A stretch of 45,860 bases of DNA from Bacteroides sp. (GTDB lineage: Bacteria; Bacteroidota; Bacteroidia; Bacteroidales; Muribaculaceae): assembly GCA_014802435.1 (NCBI GenBank), contig JAAVCG010000028.1, positions 1 to 45,860 of the forward strand. Direction: 5' to 3'. The translations under genes and the position numbers were made by a program. Positions 23,810-34,600 of the stretch are shown here, one piece after another. Within the stretch, counting starts at the first letter, position 1. Every line of letters begins with the position of its first letter. The notes below the pieces were generated by a model. It worked only from the letters and a program-made list of their open reading frames with translations, did not search any database and had not been told where the DNA came from.

Positions 23810-24644
23810 GCGCGCAGCCGTCATCGGCGTTTTTGACGGGGTTCACCGCGGCCATCAGTTCCTCCTGGAGCAACTGAAAACGGAGGCGGAACGGCGTGAT
23901 TATCAGCCCGTAGCCTTGACCTTTGACCGTCACCCGCTTGAGCTGGTCAATCCCGGGGCCGTCCCTGCGCGTATCTGCTCCCTGCAGGAGCGCCTGGAAC
24001 TTCTTCGCCGGACGGGAGTGGAGCCGATAGTACTTGAGTTCACCGCGGAGCTCCGCGCCATGTCAGCGCAGGAGTTTTGCGCCTTTATCCGGACCCTCGG
24101 AGTGGACCTCCTGCTGATGGGGTTCAATAACCGCATCGGCTCTGACCGCAAGCGGGGCGCGGAGCTGATTGATGAGCCGATAGAAATAATCGTCGCCCGG
24201 GAATTGCCCGAAGGGGGCGTCAGCTCGTCGGCAGTCCGCAAGGCCGTCGGTCAAGGCGACATGGAGCTTGCCGCCAAGCTCTTGGGACGTCCGTTTGTGA
24301 TTGAAGGAAAGGTCGTTACGGGGCGTCAAATCGGGCGCACCATCGGCTTCCCGACGGCCAATATTCAGCCCAGTGAGGCTAATGCACTGATGCCTCCCAT
24401 CGGGGTCTATGCCGGCGAGGTTGAAGGACACCCGGCGGTAATCAACATTGGGCGCCGCCCAACGGTCAATAATGGCAATGACGTCACCATTGAGGTGCAT
24501 ATCCTTGATTTTCAGGGAGATTTATATGGTCGACACCTGAGAGTGGAATTTCTGCGACGCTTGCGCCCGGAAATGAAATTCAGCGGCCTTGACGAGCTTA
24601 AAGCACAGATTCAAAAGGATATAGACAATGCAAGAGGAAAGTAG
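23802..24644 (+). CDS. ribF: Bifunctional riboflavin kinase / FAD synthetase RibF
   Basis: This 280-residue enzyme phosphorylates riboflavin to FMN and adenylates it to FAD. The N-terminal FAD synthetase domain has the nucleotidyltransferase motif GVFDGVHRGHQ (residues 9-19) and an ISSSxVR-like VSSSAVRKAV. The C-terminal flavokinase domain has the TGRQIGRTIGFPTANI block, GVYAG and the VEFLRRLRPEMKF end. Some members are ~310 residues; this one is slightly short at the N-terminus but keeps all motifs. It overlaps the HAD gene by 8 nt and tcdA by 17 nt. Confidence 0.95.
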   Translation: MHKRAAVIGVFDGVHRGHQFLLEQLKTEAERRDYQPVALTFDRHPLELVNPGAVPARICSLQERLELLRRTGVEPIVLEFTAELRAMSAQEFCAFIRTLGVDLLLMGFNNRIGSDRKRGAELIDEPIEIIVARELPEGGVSSSAVRKAVGQGDMELAAKLLGRPFVIEGKVVTGRQIGRTIGFPTANIQPSEANALMPPIGVYAGEVEGHPAVINIGRRPTVNNGNDVTIEVHILDFQGDLYGRHLRVEFLRRLRPEMKFSGLDELKAQIQKDIDNARGK

Positions 24645-25326
24645 ATTTTCACGCTCGGAGCAGTTGCTCGGGGCCGAAGGAATGGAGCGCCTGAAAAAGA
24701 CGCGCGTAATCCTGTTTGGCTGCGGCGGAGTAGGCAGCTGGGCGGCCGAGGCACTGGTGCGCACCGGCATCGGCGCCATCACTCTTGTCGACCCCGACGT
24801 TGTTGCTCCCTCAAACATCAACCGTCAGCTTCCGGCCACTACCCTCACCATCGGTCAGCCCAAAGTGGAGGTCCTTGCCGCAAGACTCCGCGAGATAAAC
24901 CCCGACTGTGAAATTCATGCCCGACGCGAAAGATATTCGGCCGACAACGCCTCCGATTTTCCGCTGGAAGAGTTTGATTATGTGATAGATGCCATAGATT
25001 CCGTGGCCGACAAGGCCGCGCTGATTCTCCATGCCACATCCGTGCGCTCCCTCACCCTGGTAAGCTCCATGGGGGCCGCCCGCAAACTTGATCCGCGGCG
25101 CATTCAGGTTGCCGAGTTTTGGAACGTCAAAGGGTGTCCGTTAGCCGCCGCCCTGCGCAATAAATTCAAGCGGATGGGGACCTATCCCAAGCGGAAATTC
25201 AAATGCGTCTTCTCCGACGAGGTGCGCGCCAACGCCGCACCCGACGGCCCCAACGGCTCACTGATGCAAGTCACGGCCACCTGGGGCCTGCAACTCGCCG
25301 CCCTCATCATCAACCGCCAGCCATAG
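24628..25326 (+). CDS. tcdA: tRNA threonylcarbamoyladenosine dehydratase TcdA
   Basis: This 232-residue member of the ThiF/E1-like family cyclises t6A37 of tRNAs to ct6A using ATP. The nucleotide-binding motif GCGGVGSWAAEAL is at about residues 31-43. It is followed by the acidic LVDPDVVAPSNINRQ, GQPKVEVLAARLREINP and YVIDAIDSVADKAAL. The closing FKCVFSDE block and PNGSL loop are of the TcdA type rather than MoeB or ThiF, which carry zinc cysteines absent here. Overlap with ribF is 17 nt and it is the last gene of the mltG operon. A REPIN-like repeat begins 14 nt after its stop. Confidence 0.93.
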   Translation: MQEESRFSRSEQLLGAEGMERLKKTRVILFGCGGVGSWAAEALVRTGIGAITLVDPDVVAPSNINRQLPATTLTIGQPKVEVLAARLREINPDCEIHARRERYSADNASDFPLEEFDYVIDAIDSVADKAALILHATSVRSLTLVSSMGAARKLDPRRIQVAEFWNVKGCPLAAALRNKFKRMGTYPKRKFKCVFSDEVRANAAPDGPNGSLMQVTATWGLQLAALIINRQP

Positions 25327-25340
25327 GGCTATCGCAGGCG

Positions 25341-25466
25341 CTATGGAGAGGCGGATTCCGATCCGCCGTTCCACGTCCGGCTGAGGAAAATAGAGCCTCG
25401 GAGTCTGAGGTCATTTTTATGGAGAGGCAATGACGTGGCGGCGGATCGGAATCCGCCTTTCTATAG
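25341..25466. repeat. REPIN-like element, inverted REP I pair
   Basis: The left arm starts CTATGGAGAGGCGG (core 25350-25367). The right arm ends GCCTTTCTATAG (core 25440-25457) and is its near-exact reverse complement over about 35 bp. The centre (25391-25421) contains AGCCTCGGAGTC and GGTCATTTT, also found in the spacers of the tandem array near 45560. Confidence 0.85.
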
Positions 25467-25474
25467 ATTGGGAG

Positions 25475-25494
25475 GAGTGTTAAAGAGTGTTAAA
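25475..25494 (+). promoter_or_regulatory. Tandem 10-bp direct repeat beside a promoter
   Basis: GAGTGTTAAA occurs twice in a row (25475-25484 and 25485-25494), ending 3 nt before the -33 TTG of the protease promoter. The spacing of one helical turn suits an activator or repressor site. Confidence 0.45.
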
Positions 25495-25497
25495 GGC

Positions 25498-25528
25498 TTG
25501 GTGATTTGTGAGGGTTTGGGTATATTTG
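25498..25528 (+). promoter_or_regulatory. Promoter of the C10 protease / GH89 operon
   Basis: TTG (25498-25500), a 20-nt spacer and TATATTTG (25521-25528) match the consensus. The predicted leader is about 25 nt. Confidence 0.75.
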
Positions 25529-25559
25529 CATACTTATAAATAAACCAATCTTTTAGTCC

Positions 25560-28500
25560 ATGAAAAATAGATATTGGCAATTTCTGGCCATGGGCGCCTT
25601 CGGCATGTTTTTGACACAGCCTGCCGAAGCTCGTCAACTTACGCCCAATCAATCGCTTACGCGCGCGCACGAAAGCAGCGCAGCCATGAGCGGCATGCGG
25701 AAGATACGCTCTGCGGCTCAACCCCGGTTAGTGAAGACTATGCTGACCGAGCGTCAGGGAATTCCCGCATTCTACGTTTTTGAGAACCCCGAGGGACTGA
25801 TGATTACCTCGGCCGACGACCGCCTTCCGGCGCTGCTCGGATATGCTGAAAAGGGCACGCTGAGCGAGATGCCCGCCAACATGGAGTGGTGGCTCAGCCA
25901 ATATGAGCAGGAAATCGGCGCTTACTATGACTCAGCCGCCGAGGCTACTCCTCAGTGGGTCAACACTTATGACCAGTATGCGGAGTGGACCCCGTTAGCA
26001 ACTCTCTGCCAGACGCAGTGGAACCAGAACTCACCCTTCAATGACCAGTGTCCGATGCTGGGCAGCACGCGGACGGTGACGGGATGTGTGGCCACGGCGT
26101 TGGCGCAAATCGTTCGCTATAAGGGCTACATGAACTGCCGCGGAAAGTATGAGTATAACTGGGCCTCGGGCAACAAGAAGCTCTCATTTGACTACGATAA
26201 CTACCAGGTTGACTTCTCGTTGCTGCGCGACGCCTACAAAGGGGGCGCCACTCAGGCACAGCGCGATGAAGTGGCCAAGCTGATGCTCGCAGTGGGCATA
26301 GCAGTTGGTAGCAACTATAATTCCGCAACGGGAGCATCATTTAACCTTGACGGCATCCGCGACTATCTGGGCTATGGAGATTCCTTCTCGGTTAGCCGCG
26401 ACGGGCTCAGCTCCGCCGAATGGGAGCGCATCTGCTATAACTTCATCAAGGATGGCTTCCCCCTGGGCTACTTAGGCTCCGGTTCGGGCGGCCATGCCTT
26501 TGTTTGCGACGGATATTCCGAAAACGGCTTTTTCCACTTCAACTGGGGCTGGGGCGGCATCAGCGACGGCTATTTCCGTCTGTCGGCGCTCAATCCCCGC
26601 GACCAGGGAATAGGCTCCTTTGAAGGGGGCTACACCATGGGGCAGTCAATCACCATCATTGCGGGCGATAACGACGACAAAATGGACATCAGCAACATCC
26701 GCCCCGGGTCAATCAGCTGGGACCCCAACAAGCCTCTGTACGTTTCCGGAGTGTCTACGACGAAGAGCACTAACACCGTAACCATCAATCTTGGAATCCG
26801 TTATGTCATGATGAACTCCATAGCCTACATGCAGGACGCAGGGCTCGGCCTGGTGCTCTACAATCGCGACGGGCAGGGCGAAAACATCTACATCGCCCCC
26901 AACTCTTACAAGAGCATCAGCATCAAGCAGGCATCCGACGATTTCAGCGTCAAGTTTAACCGCTCCATCCTGACTCCGGGCGCCGAATATGACGCCTATC
27001 CCGTTTATGGCTTCCGGGACTATGACGGACTCTGGCGCCTGGGAACCTATGGCAACCCGGCGCAGACTGACCATTGGCTCATCACAATGGACAAGGACAG
27101 CAAAGTTACCTGCAAGCCGACGAGCGCGGTCAACCTCGGGCTCAACGCCTACGAGATGGAGACCAACGACCTCTACATCGGCGACAACGCCAACACCTTC
27201 AAGTGTCTGCTGGTCAACTCCTCGCCGGAAGACATCAACGAGACCATCACCCTCAAGCTCTATCAGCAGACCAAGGAAGACCAATATGACCCCGTAAAAG
27301 ACATTGCGACAAGCTATATGCTCCTTGCGGCGGGAGAATCCATGCAACTGGAGGCCACATTCAGCCTGAGCGACCTCAAGGAGGCCGGAAATTATGCCTT
27401 CATGCTCTATAACAGCACCCGCGGTCAGCTCCTTGGCGCTCCCTCCGAGCTTTATGTGACAATCAACGCCGGAAAGCGCCCGGAAGATACCACCAAGAAG
27501 CCTCAACTGACGAATAATTACCAGGTTGCGCTCTGGGCCGACGGCAAGATGCAGGACATGACCCCGCAGACGATACTCAGTGGCGACGACCTTAAGCTGA
27601 CCACCTCCGTCATCACCGCGACGAGCCAGACACCGACCTATCAGCTTGCCATTTTCAACCATGGCGAGACCTATCCGGCCATTGCCAAATTCGACGTAGA
27701 GACAACCGCCGTCAAGGGCAACGGAACCTGGCAGCAAAACGCATCAATCGACATCAAACCCGAGCTCCCCTTAGGGGTCTACACAATGGCGTTCATTGAC
27801 CAATATGAAGGACTTGTAAGCTACCCGACCGACCTCTACATCAATGCAGAAGTTGACGGCGTGCGTTACTCCTTTGACTCCGAACTTGACGGCCTGATCG
27901 TCTACTCCCACAACGGCGCCCTGAGCGGCCATCTGGAAATCCCCTCAGAGGTTGATGGTCACGCGGTTAAGGGCATTTCAGACGGAGTGTTCGAGATGAA
28001 CCGGACCCTGACGGGCGTCACCCTCCCGGAAGGGATTGAAAAAATCGGCCTCAACGCCTTCCATGCTGCCACGGGGCTTCGCGCCGTATCACTCAGCGGT
28101 AAGACTCTGCCGTTTGCCAACGTAGCGATTCCTTTCGGAGCAATTGCGCCCAAGACAGAGTTTTATGTTCCGGCCGAATCCTATGCAGATTATCAGCCGG
28201 CCTTCTTCTATCGCGGCCATGCGCAGCTCTATGCGGCTATCACGGAGCTGAAACTGCCGTCCGAAGCCGCCGTTGAAATCAATCAGGAGCTTGACCTGGA
28301 ACCGGAAGTGACTCCCGCAGAGAAGATTAACCCCAATTTCACAGTAACGGTTGCTGACCCTGACATTCTCTCTGCGGAGATGAAGGAAGGCAAGCTGCAC
28401 ATCACTCCCCTGAGCGTCGGCGAGACTGACGTCGAGCTTTCATCGCCTCAGCCCGGCGCGCCCAAGGCCACGGTAAAAGTCTCCGTCAAGGGCCTGACCG

Positions 28501-28622
28501 ACTTGCTGACTGAAATCACCGCCGAGACCCCTGACACGGCCTATGACCTCCTGGGCCGCAAAGTCAGCACCAATGCCCGTGGTCTCCAAATCATTAACGG
28601 GAAAATAATCCTTAAAAAATAA
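25560..28622 (+). CDS. Secreted C10 (streptopain-like) cysteine protease with LRR_5 and sorting-like tail
   Basis: This 1020-residue exported protease has a signal peptide at 1-24 (cut after AEA). A propeptide covers ~25-135. The C10 catalytic domain covers ~140-365, with the nucleophile in TGCVATALAQ (Cys176) and the general base in SGGHAFVCDGY (His312), followed by FNWGWGG. Residues ~380-770 appear to be Ig-like or beta-sandwich modules. About 785-875 is a BspA-type leucine-rich repeat unit (VTLPEGIEKIGLNAF), and 885-975 a Big-like domain. The end (YDLLGRKV ... NGKIILKK) resembles Bacteroidetes C-terminal sorting signals. Its size is far above streptopain (~400). It is followed 11 nt later by the GH89 gene. 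Probable role: digestion of host or dietary protein outside the cell. Confidence 0.92.
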   Translation: MKNRYWQFLAMGAFGMFLTQPAEARQLTPNQSLTRAHESSAAMSGMRKIRSAAQPRLVKTMLTERQGIPAFYVFENPEGLMITSADDRLPALLGYAEKGTLSEMPANMEWWLSQYEQEIGAYYDSAAEATPQWVNTYDQYAEWTPLATLCQTQWNQNSPFNDQCPMLGSTRTVTGCVATALAQIVRYKGYMNCRGKYEYNWASGNKKLSFDYDNYQVDFSLLRDAYKGGATQAQRDEVAKLMLAVGIAVGSNYNSATGASFNLDGIRDYLGYGDSFSVSRDGLSSAEWERICYNFIKDGFPLGYLGSGSGGHAFVCDGYSENGFFHFNWGWGGISDGYFRLSALNPRDQGIGSFEGGYTMGQSITIIAGDNDDKMDISNIRPGSISWDPNKPLYVSGVSTTKSTNTVTINLGIRYVMMNSIAYMQDAGLGLVLYNRDGQGENIYIAPNSYKSISIKQASDDFSVKFNRSILTPGAEYDAYPVYGFRDYDGLWRLGTYGNPAQTDHWLITMDKDSKVTCKPTSAVNLGLNAYEMETNDLYIGDNANTFKCLLVNSSPEDINETITLKLYQQTKEDQYDPVKDIATSYMLLAAGESMQLEATFSLSDLKEAGNYAFMLYNSTRGQLLGAPSELYVTINAGKRPEDTTKKPQLTNNYQVALWADGKMQDMTPQTILSGDDLKLTTSVITATSQTPTYQLAIFNHGETYPAIAKFDVETTAVKGNGTWQQNASIDIKPELPLGVYTMAFIDQYEGLVSYPTDLYINAEVDGVRYSFDSELDGLIVYSHNGALSGHLEIPSEVDGHAVKGISDGVFEMNRTLTGVTLPEGIEKIGLNAFHAATGLRAVSLSGKTLPFANVAIPFGAIAPKTEFYVPAESYADYQPAFFYRGHAQLYAAITELKLPSEAAVEINQELDLEPEVTPAEKINPNFTVTVADPDILSAEMKEGKLHITPLSVGETDVELSSPQPGAPKATVKVSVKGLTDLLTEITAETPDTAYDLLGRKVSTNARGLQIINGKIILKK

Positions 28623-28633
28623 TAAACCCAATC

Positions 28634-31600
28634 ATGAAAATCAACAAGCGAACATTTGCTGCGCTGACCGCCATGGCCCTTTGGGCCGGAGCGTTTGCCG
28701 CAGTAAACAATCCCAAATCGGTCAGCGACCTGCTGAACCGAATTGGCGGCGCCGGCACAGCCGACAAGTTCGAGACGGTTGTTGACGAGACCCTTGCCAC
28801 GGGAGGCAAGGAGACGTTTGTCATCACCTCGAGCGCGGGCAAGCCCTGCATCAAGGGTTCAACCCTCTCGGCGCTGACCACCGGTATCGGATGGTATCTG
28901 AACCATCACGCCAACATCAACCTGACCTGGAACCAGCCGCGCACCAACATGGCGACCGCCACTCTGCCGGTTCCGGCCTCAGCAGAGACTCACACCACCT
29001 CGGCTGAGTATCGTTACTATCTGAACTACTGCACGTTCTCCTACTCAATGAGTACCTGGACCTGGGACCGCTGGCAGGAGGAAATTGACTGGATGGCGCT
29101 GCGCGGCATCAATATGCCGCTGCAAATCATCGGTCTGGAAGAAGTATGGCGCAAATTCCTGATGGAGGACTATGGTTACTCTCAGGCTGAGGTCGACGCC
29201 TACGTGGCCGGTCCCTGTTACATGGCCTGGTTCGGCATGAACAACCTCCAGGGCTGGGGCGGTCCGAACCCCACATGGTGGTATGAACGTCAGGCCCAGT
29301 TAGGCAAGCAGATAGGTGACCGCATGCGCGAACTCGGCATCGAGCCGGTGCTTCCGGGCTTCTGTCAGCTGCCCTCAACGTTCTCAAACAAGACGGGCAT
29401 CCTCTCCGTCGGCCAAGGTAACTGGTGTGGCTTCCAACGCCCCTTCCTTGCCAACCCCGCCGACGCCAAGTTTGACGAAGTAGCCGATAAGTTCTATAAG
29501 CGCGTCACTGAAGTGATGGGCGAATCAAAATATTACTCCATGGACCCCTTCCATGAAGGCGGCTCGGTGCAACTTGATGCTCCCACTCTCTACCAGCGCC
29601 TCTATCAGGCAATGGAACGTAACCATCCCGGTTCACAATGGGTTATCCAGTCATGGCAATGGAACGGCAAGCAGACTCAGTCAGTCAATAACGTTCCTGA
29701 AGGCAAGCTGATAGTGCTTGACCTGTTCTCAGACGGTAATCCCAACTGGGGCTCCTATGGCAAGCAGCCGGTTGTATACTCCACGATTTTCAACTTCGGT
29801 GGCCGCACGGGCTACTTTGGTCGCGCACAGGCCGTTATTGACGGTTACTGGAACGCCAAGACGTCAAAATCAACCGTTACCGGTATCGGCGCCGCCCCGG
29901 AAGCCATCGAGCAGACCCCGGTTGTCTACGACCTGCTGTTTGAGCTTCCCTGGTGTGACTCCAAGCCGGATGCACAGCAATGGTTCAAGGACTATTCGAC
30001 TCGCCGCTACGGAGTTGAGAACGAAAACACCGCAACGGCCTGGGAACTGCTGCGCACCTCGGCGCTGAACCGTCAGGGCGCCGGCCAGGGTCCTCACGAA
30101 GCCCTCATGTGCGCGCGCCCGAACCTTACAAGTAATAAGGTGTCAACCTGGGGCTTCAATGAGCTCTACTATGACCCCAACATGGTTACCGAGGCCGCTT
30201 ATCAGCTCCTTGAAGCGGGCGAAAACGGCACTCTCGACGCTGAAAACTACTCATTTGACCTTACGGACATCTCCCGCCAGGCCCTGACTGACTATGTGCG
30301 CAAGCTCATTCCGGCCATTCAGCAGGCCAACAGCGCCGGCGACACCGAGCTCTTCAACAAGCGCAAGGAAGGCCTCCTGCAGCTGATTCTCGACATTGAC
30401 GAACTGCTCAACACCAACACCGAATTCATGCTTGGCCACTGGACCGAACGCGCCCGCAATATGGCCGACGAAGTCTCCGGCACCACCCTTGCTGACCGCG
30501 ACTGGCTCGAACTGAACAATGCCCGTCAGCTCATAACCACCTGGGGCGCTAACAACCAGGCGGAAGGCGGCGGTCTGCGTGACTATTCTTACCGCCAATG
30601 GGGCGGCCTGATGAAGGACTACTACTATGCCCGATGGAAGACATGGTTTGACAACGGAATGAAAGCACCGTCGTCGGGCTGGTTCCAATGGGAATGGAAC
30701 TGGGCACACAATAACCCGGGCATCTACCCCACCGAGCCTATCGGCGACAGCCGTGAAGTAGCCTCACGCGTGCTGCCCAAGTATCTCTCGCCGTTCAAGT
30801 CAACGATGGAGGGTATGAGCACATATTATGTACCTCACTTCATCTCCACCGACGTTTCCGGCAAGCTCTATGACAAGGCAGCCCGAGAAGCCACCTATCA
30901 TCCGGACTTCAACGTTGGCGACGTAAAGATTACCGAAATAGCCATTGACTTCAATAAGAATGGCCTCTATGAAGATGATGAAATCTCAGACCTGAGCGGC
31001 TGGGGCGACTTCGCGATTCCCGCAGATGCACCCGTTGGCGAGCGCCGCTGCCGCATCACCCTTGAAGACGCTACGGTGTTCACCTTCACCCTCTCCATCA
31101 TCGAGGATATCACCGTGCCCCGTACCGTGACCGTCAAGACCTCTGACGCCGCCAAGGGTTCCGTAAGCATTGAAGGCACTGACGCCCTGAGCGTGACTAA
31201 CACAGACATCGTCACCATCCTTGCCACTCCCACTCAGAAATATGACTTTGACCACTGGGAAGACGCCGCCGGCAATGACGTCGGCAACGACAACCCGATG
31301 AAATATTATAGCAAGGAAGGCGCAGAATTTACCGCCTACTTCCGCGACAACATATGGGGTGTTCCGGGATTCTATGCCGGAGGCACACCTTACCCCGTGC
31401 CCGACATGGAGACTTATGGCCAGTATCTCATCTCATTAGGCGTTACTCAGGGTAGCGAAACGACTACCTTCTTTGAATCAACCGAAGCCCCTGACGAACA
31501 CTTCTACTATGTCAGCAACCGAATCAAGGCTGCACCCGGCGGAGCGTTCCACTTCAACTATCAGGGCAAAGGCGACCTCCGTTATAACTTCCTGTCAGCC

Positions 31601-34600
31601 TACTGTGACCTTGACGCCAACGGTAAATTCGAACCGGAAAAGGGCGAACTCCTCGGCACCAAAGGCACCTATCAGGCTCAAGATGCCTCAGTTGGCCAGG
31701 GCGGATTTGACGTACTGCTTCCTTACGATACCCCGACGGGCATTACTCACATCCGTATGCGCTTTGACGGTGCATGGCTTGACAAGGAAGTAGCCGGCGC
31801 ATGGGATTCAGTCAATGAAGCCTTCAAACCGGAAGTAGCCACTAACCGCGTAATCTATGAAGTGCTTCTTGAGGTGAACGACGGAGTTGAATATGCCTGC
31901 AACGTGACAGTCAACGTCAATAACGACGCCTTCGGCACTGTTCGCTCTGAAAACTCCACCAATGTTTATAACCCCGGCGAGCGAGTAATCCTGACGGCGT
32001 TCCCCAACTTAGGCTATCAGCTTGACCACTGGGAAGACTCCCGCGGCCGCACTCTACCCTCAGCCTGGATGAACGGCAACATGATTGAGTTCACGGCCTT
32101 TGACAATGCCGACATCACCGCGGTGCTCGTGCCTATCCCCGTCGAAGTAGACCTCTGGAAGTTCAACCTGGAAGTTGACGACGAAGGCGATGAATACATC
32201 TCAGAACTGGTTGAAGCCGGCGAACCTGACCTTGACCTTTCAGCCAACCATTCCGGATTCTCAGACGATATCTACTATATCGACCCGAAAGTGTTTGCCG
32301 GAAACACCGTTTTGCACTCCATCACCCTTCCTGACCAGCCCCTCTACAAAAAGGGCGAACTCCTGAACAAGACTGACGTGATTCTCGGAAATATTGATCC
32401 CGAGACCGGCGTCAAGGCTGACCAGGTTGTGACCTTCCTGAAGGATGAAAACGGAAATAACTACACGATGACCAACACGCCGTTTAACTACTCCGAACCC
32501 TTCACCATGAAGATTACCGGTTACAATAACGGCGAATCCTTCAACCAATATGGCTCAGTTCTCTTTGCAAAGGGCGATGACGGCCTTGCCGACAGCTACA
32601 TCAACGGCTGGAGCCAGTTCTATCTGAGAGCCGACGGTACTCTTGACGTTAAGTGGACCTCAGCCGCCGCAACCCACTTCCCCGTAAATATCTACGGCAA
32701 GTTTGAAATCGTCGTTGAATATCTCGGCGACAACAATACCCGAATCACTGTCGCCAACTCCGCCGGCGAAAAGCACTCAGTGCTCTTCGAGAACCACACC
32801 GCGATGAAGAACATCAACCGCTTTGCGACGGCCCTTCCGGACGGAATGTGGATTCAGGTGCGCTTCTCCAAGCCTGACGAGGAAGTGATTCCGGGCGAAT
32901 TGCTTATGGGTTGCCGCAACCTGATGGACATTCACCTGAGCAAGGACTGCACTTACGCAGTTGAAAAGAACGGCGTTATCTACGATAAATCAGGCAAGAA
33001 CTGTATCGCCTACCCCGAAGGCCGCATTCTTGGCGGCGCATTCTCTCTGAAGACCGCCAACGGCACTTCAGAGTTCACCGCCGCTCCCGTTAAGGATGGC
33101 GACTCATACTCAAACCTGACAGTTAAAACGACCACTCAGACCTCAAACTGGAACACTCTCTGGACCATTGATGAAGACGGCTCACTGATTCACTATAACT
33201 CAGGCCTCGGAGTCAACAACGCCGGCACTGAACTCTCAGCCGACGACGCCAAGCTCACTTATGCGCTCTCTTACGACGAAGGTGACCCCTCAATCTCCTT
33301 CATCAACGAAAACGGCAAGTATGTGAACGGCAGCGGCGTGACCGACGACTCATTCAGCTTTGACTTCTATCCCGTCACGGAGCTGACCGTTCCGGGCGAC
33401 GCCACCAAGCCCCGCACGGTAACATTCCCCGTCAACGTCATTGTTCCGAACGACGCGGAAGTGTTCTCACTCGACAAAGTAGGCTCAAAGGGCGGCTACG
33501 TCAGCCACATCATGCCGGGCCACATCATCCCCGCAGGCACGGGCGTGCTGATTGAAGGCCCTGTAGCTCCGTTTGAGATTACCTCACTTCCCTCAGCTGA
33601 GTCTCCCGACCTGCTTGACGGTACCAACGTGGACCTGGTGCTTCACCAGCCCTACTTCGTGCTTGAACGCGAAAACTTCGTCCTCAAGCAGTCAGGCACT
33701 GTTCCGGCCAACACCGGCTATGTCATTCAGCGTTTCGTCAGCGAAGCAAGCTTCCCCTATCGTGCTACGGGCTATGAACCCGTTGAAATCGATGGCTGGA
33801 AATTTGACTGGCGAGAATCCTATAATGAAAATGTTATCTGCCTGACTGCCGCCATCGAAGCCGGCAATCCGAGCCTCGACCTGAGCGATCCTATTGAAGA
33901 AACCGGAGACAAAGTGGTCGACATTGACCCCGCAATGTTCCAAAACCACACCGATCTCTATGAAATAACCCTTCCGGCTCAACGCCTCGCTCACCATTAC
34001 TACGACAGCTCCGTTGAAGGACAAGGTACTCCCGGCGCCGGAACTCAGAATCAGTATACTCACTTGCAACTTCCCCAGCCACTCACCGGCGAAAAGGGTT
34101 GGAAACTGACAATGGACTGCTATACCGATGGTTCTACTTTTAACCAATGGGGCAGCAGCCTCTTTGCTTCCGGCAATGACCCCGTGGCAAATAATTTTAC
34201 AAAGGGAATTCAACTTTACCTCTCCAAGGCGGGTCAACTTACCGTTAAGGTAGGAAATTATGGTACGGGAAATGGCCAAACGCACCTCAATAGTGTATCC
34301 ATCAACGGTGATTTCACCATTGTTATGGAGTACTCTAAAGATGCAGGTAACAACTTCTCTACCACAATTTCTGTTGTATGTAACGGCCAAAGGGCCTCTC
34401 ACAATTATGCCGGTAAATTCAACCCCATCAGCGAGTTCTCAGCTGCAATTCCTACGGGAGTGAATATTAACAAGATTCACTTTGAGGGTGAGGACTTCTC
34501 ATTCCCGTATAATGAAGGCGAACTGTTTACGGGCTGCACGAACCTGCAGGATATCCACCTGGCTGAAGGCGCTGACTATGCCGTTGAAAATGACGGTGTG

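Noticed and set aside
26709-27737. 342-codon open frame on the minus strand inside the C10 protease gene
   Set aside because: It is fully antisense to a well-supported gene, has no domain pattern, and arises from GC-rich codon use.
33692-34402. 236-codon minus-strand frame inside the GH89 gene
   Set aside because: It lies antisense within the repeated modules and has no supporting motif.
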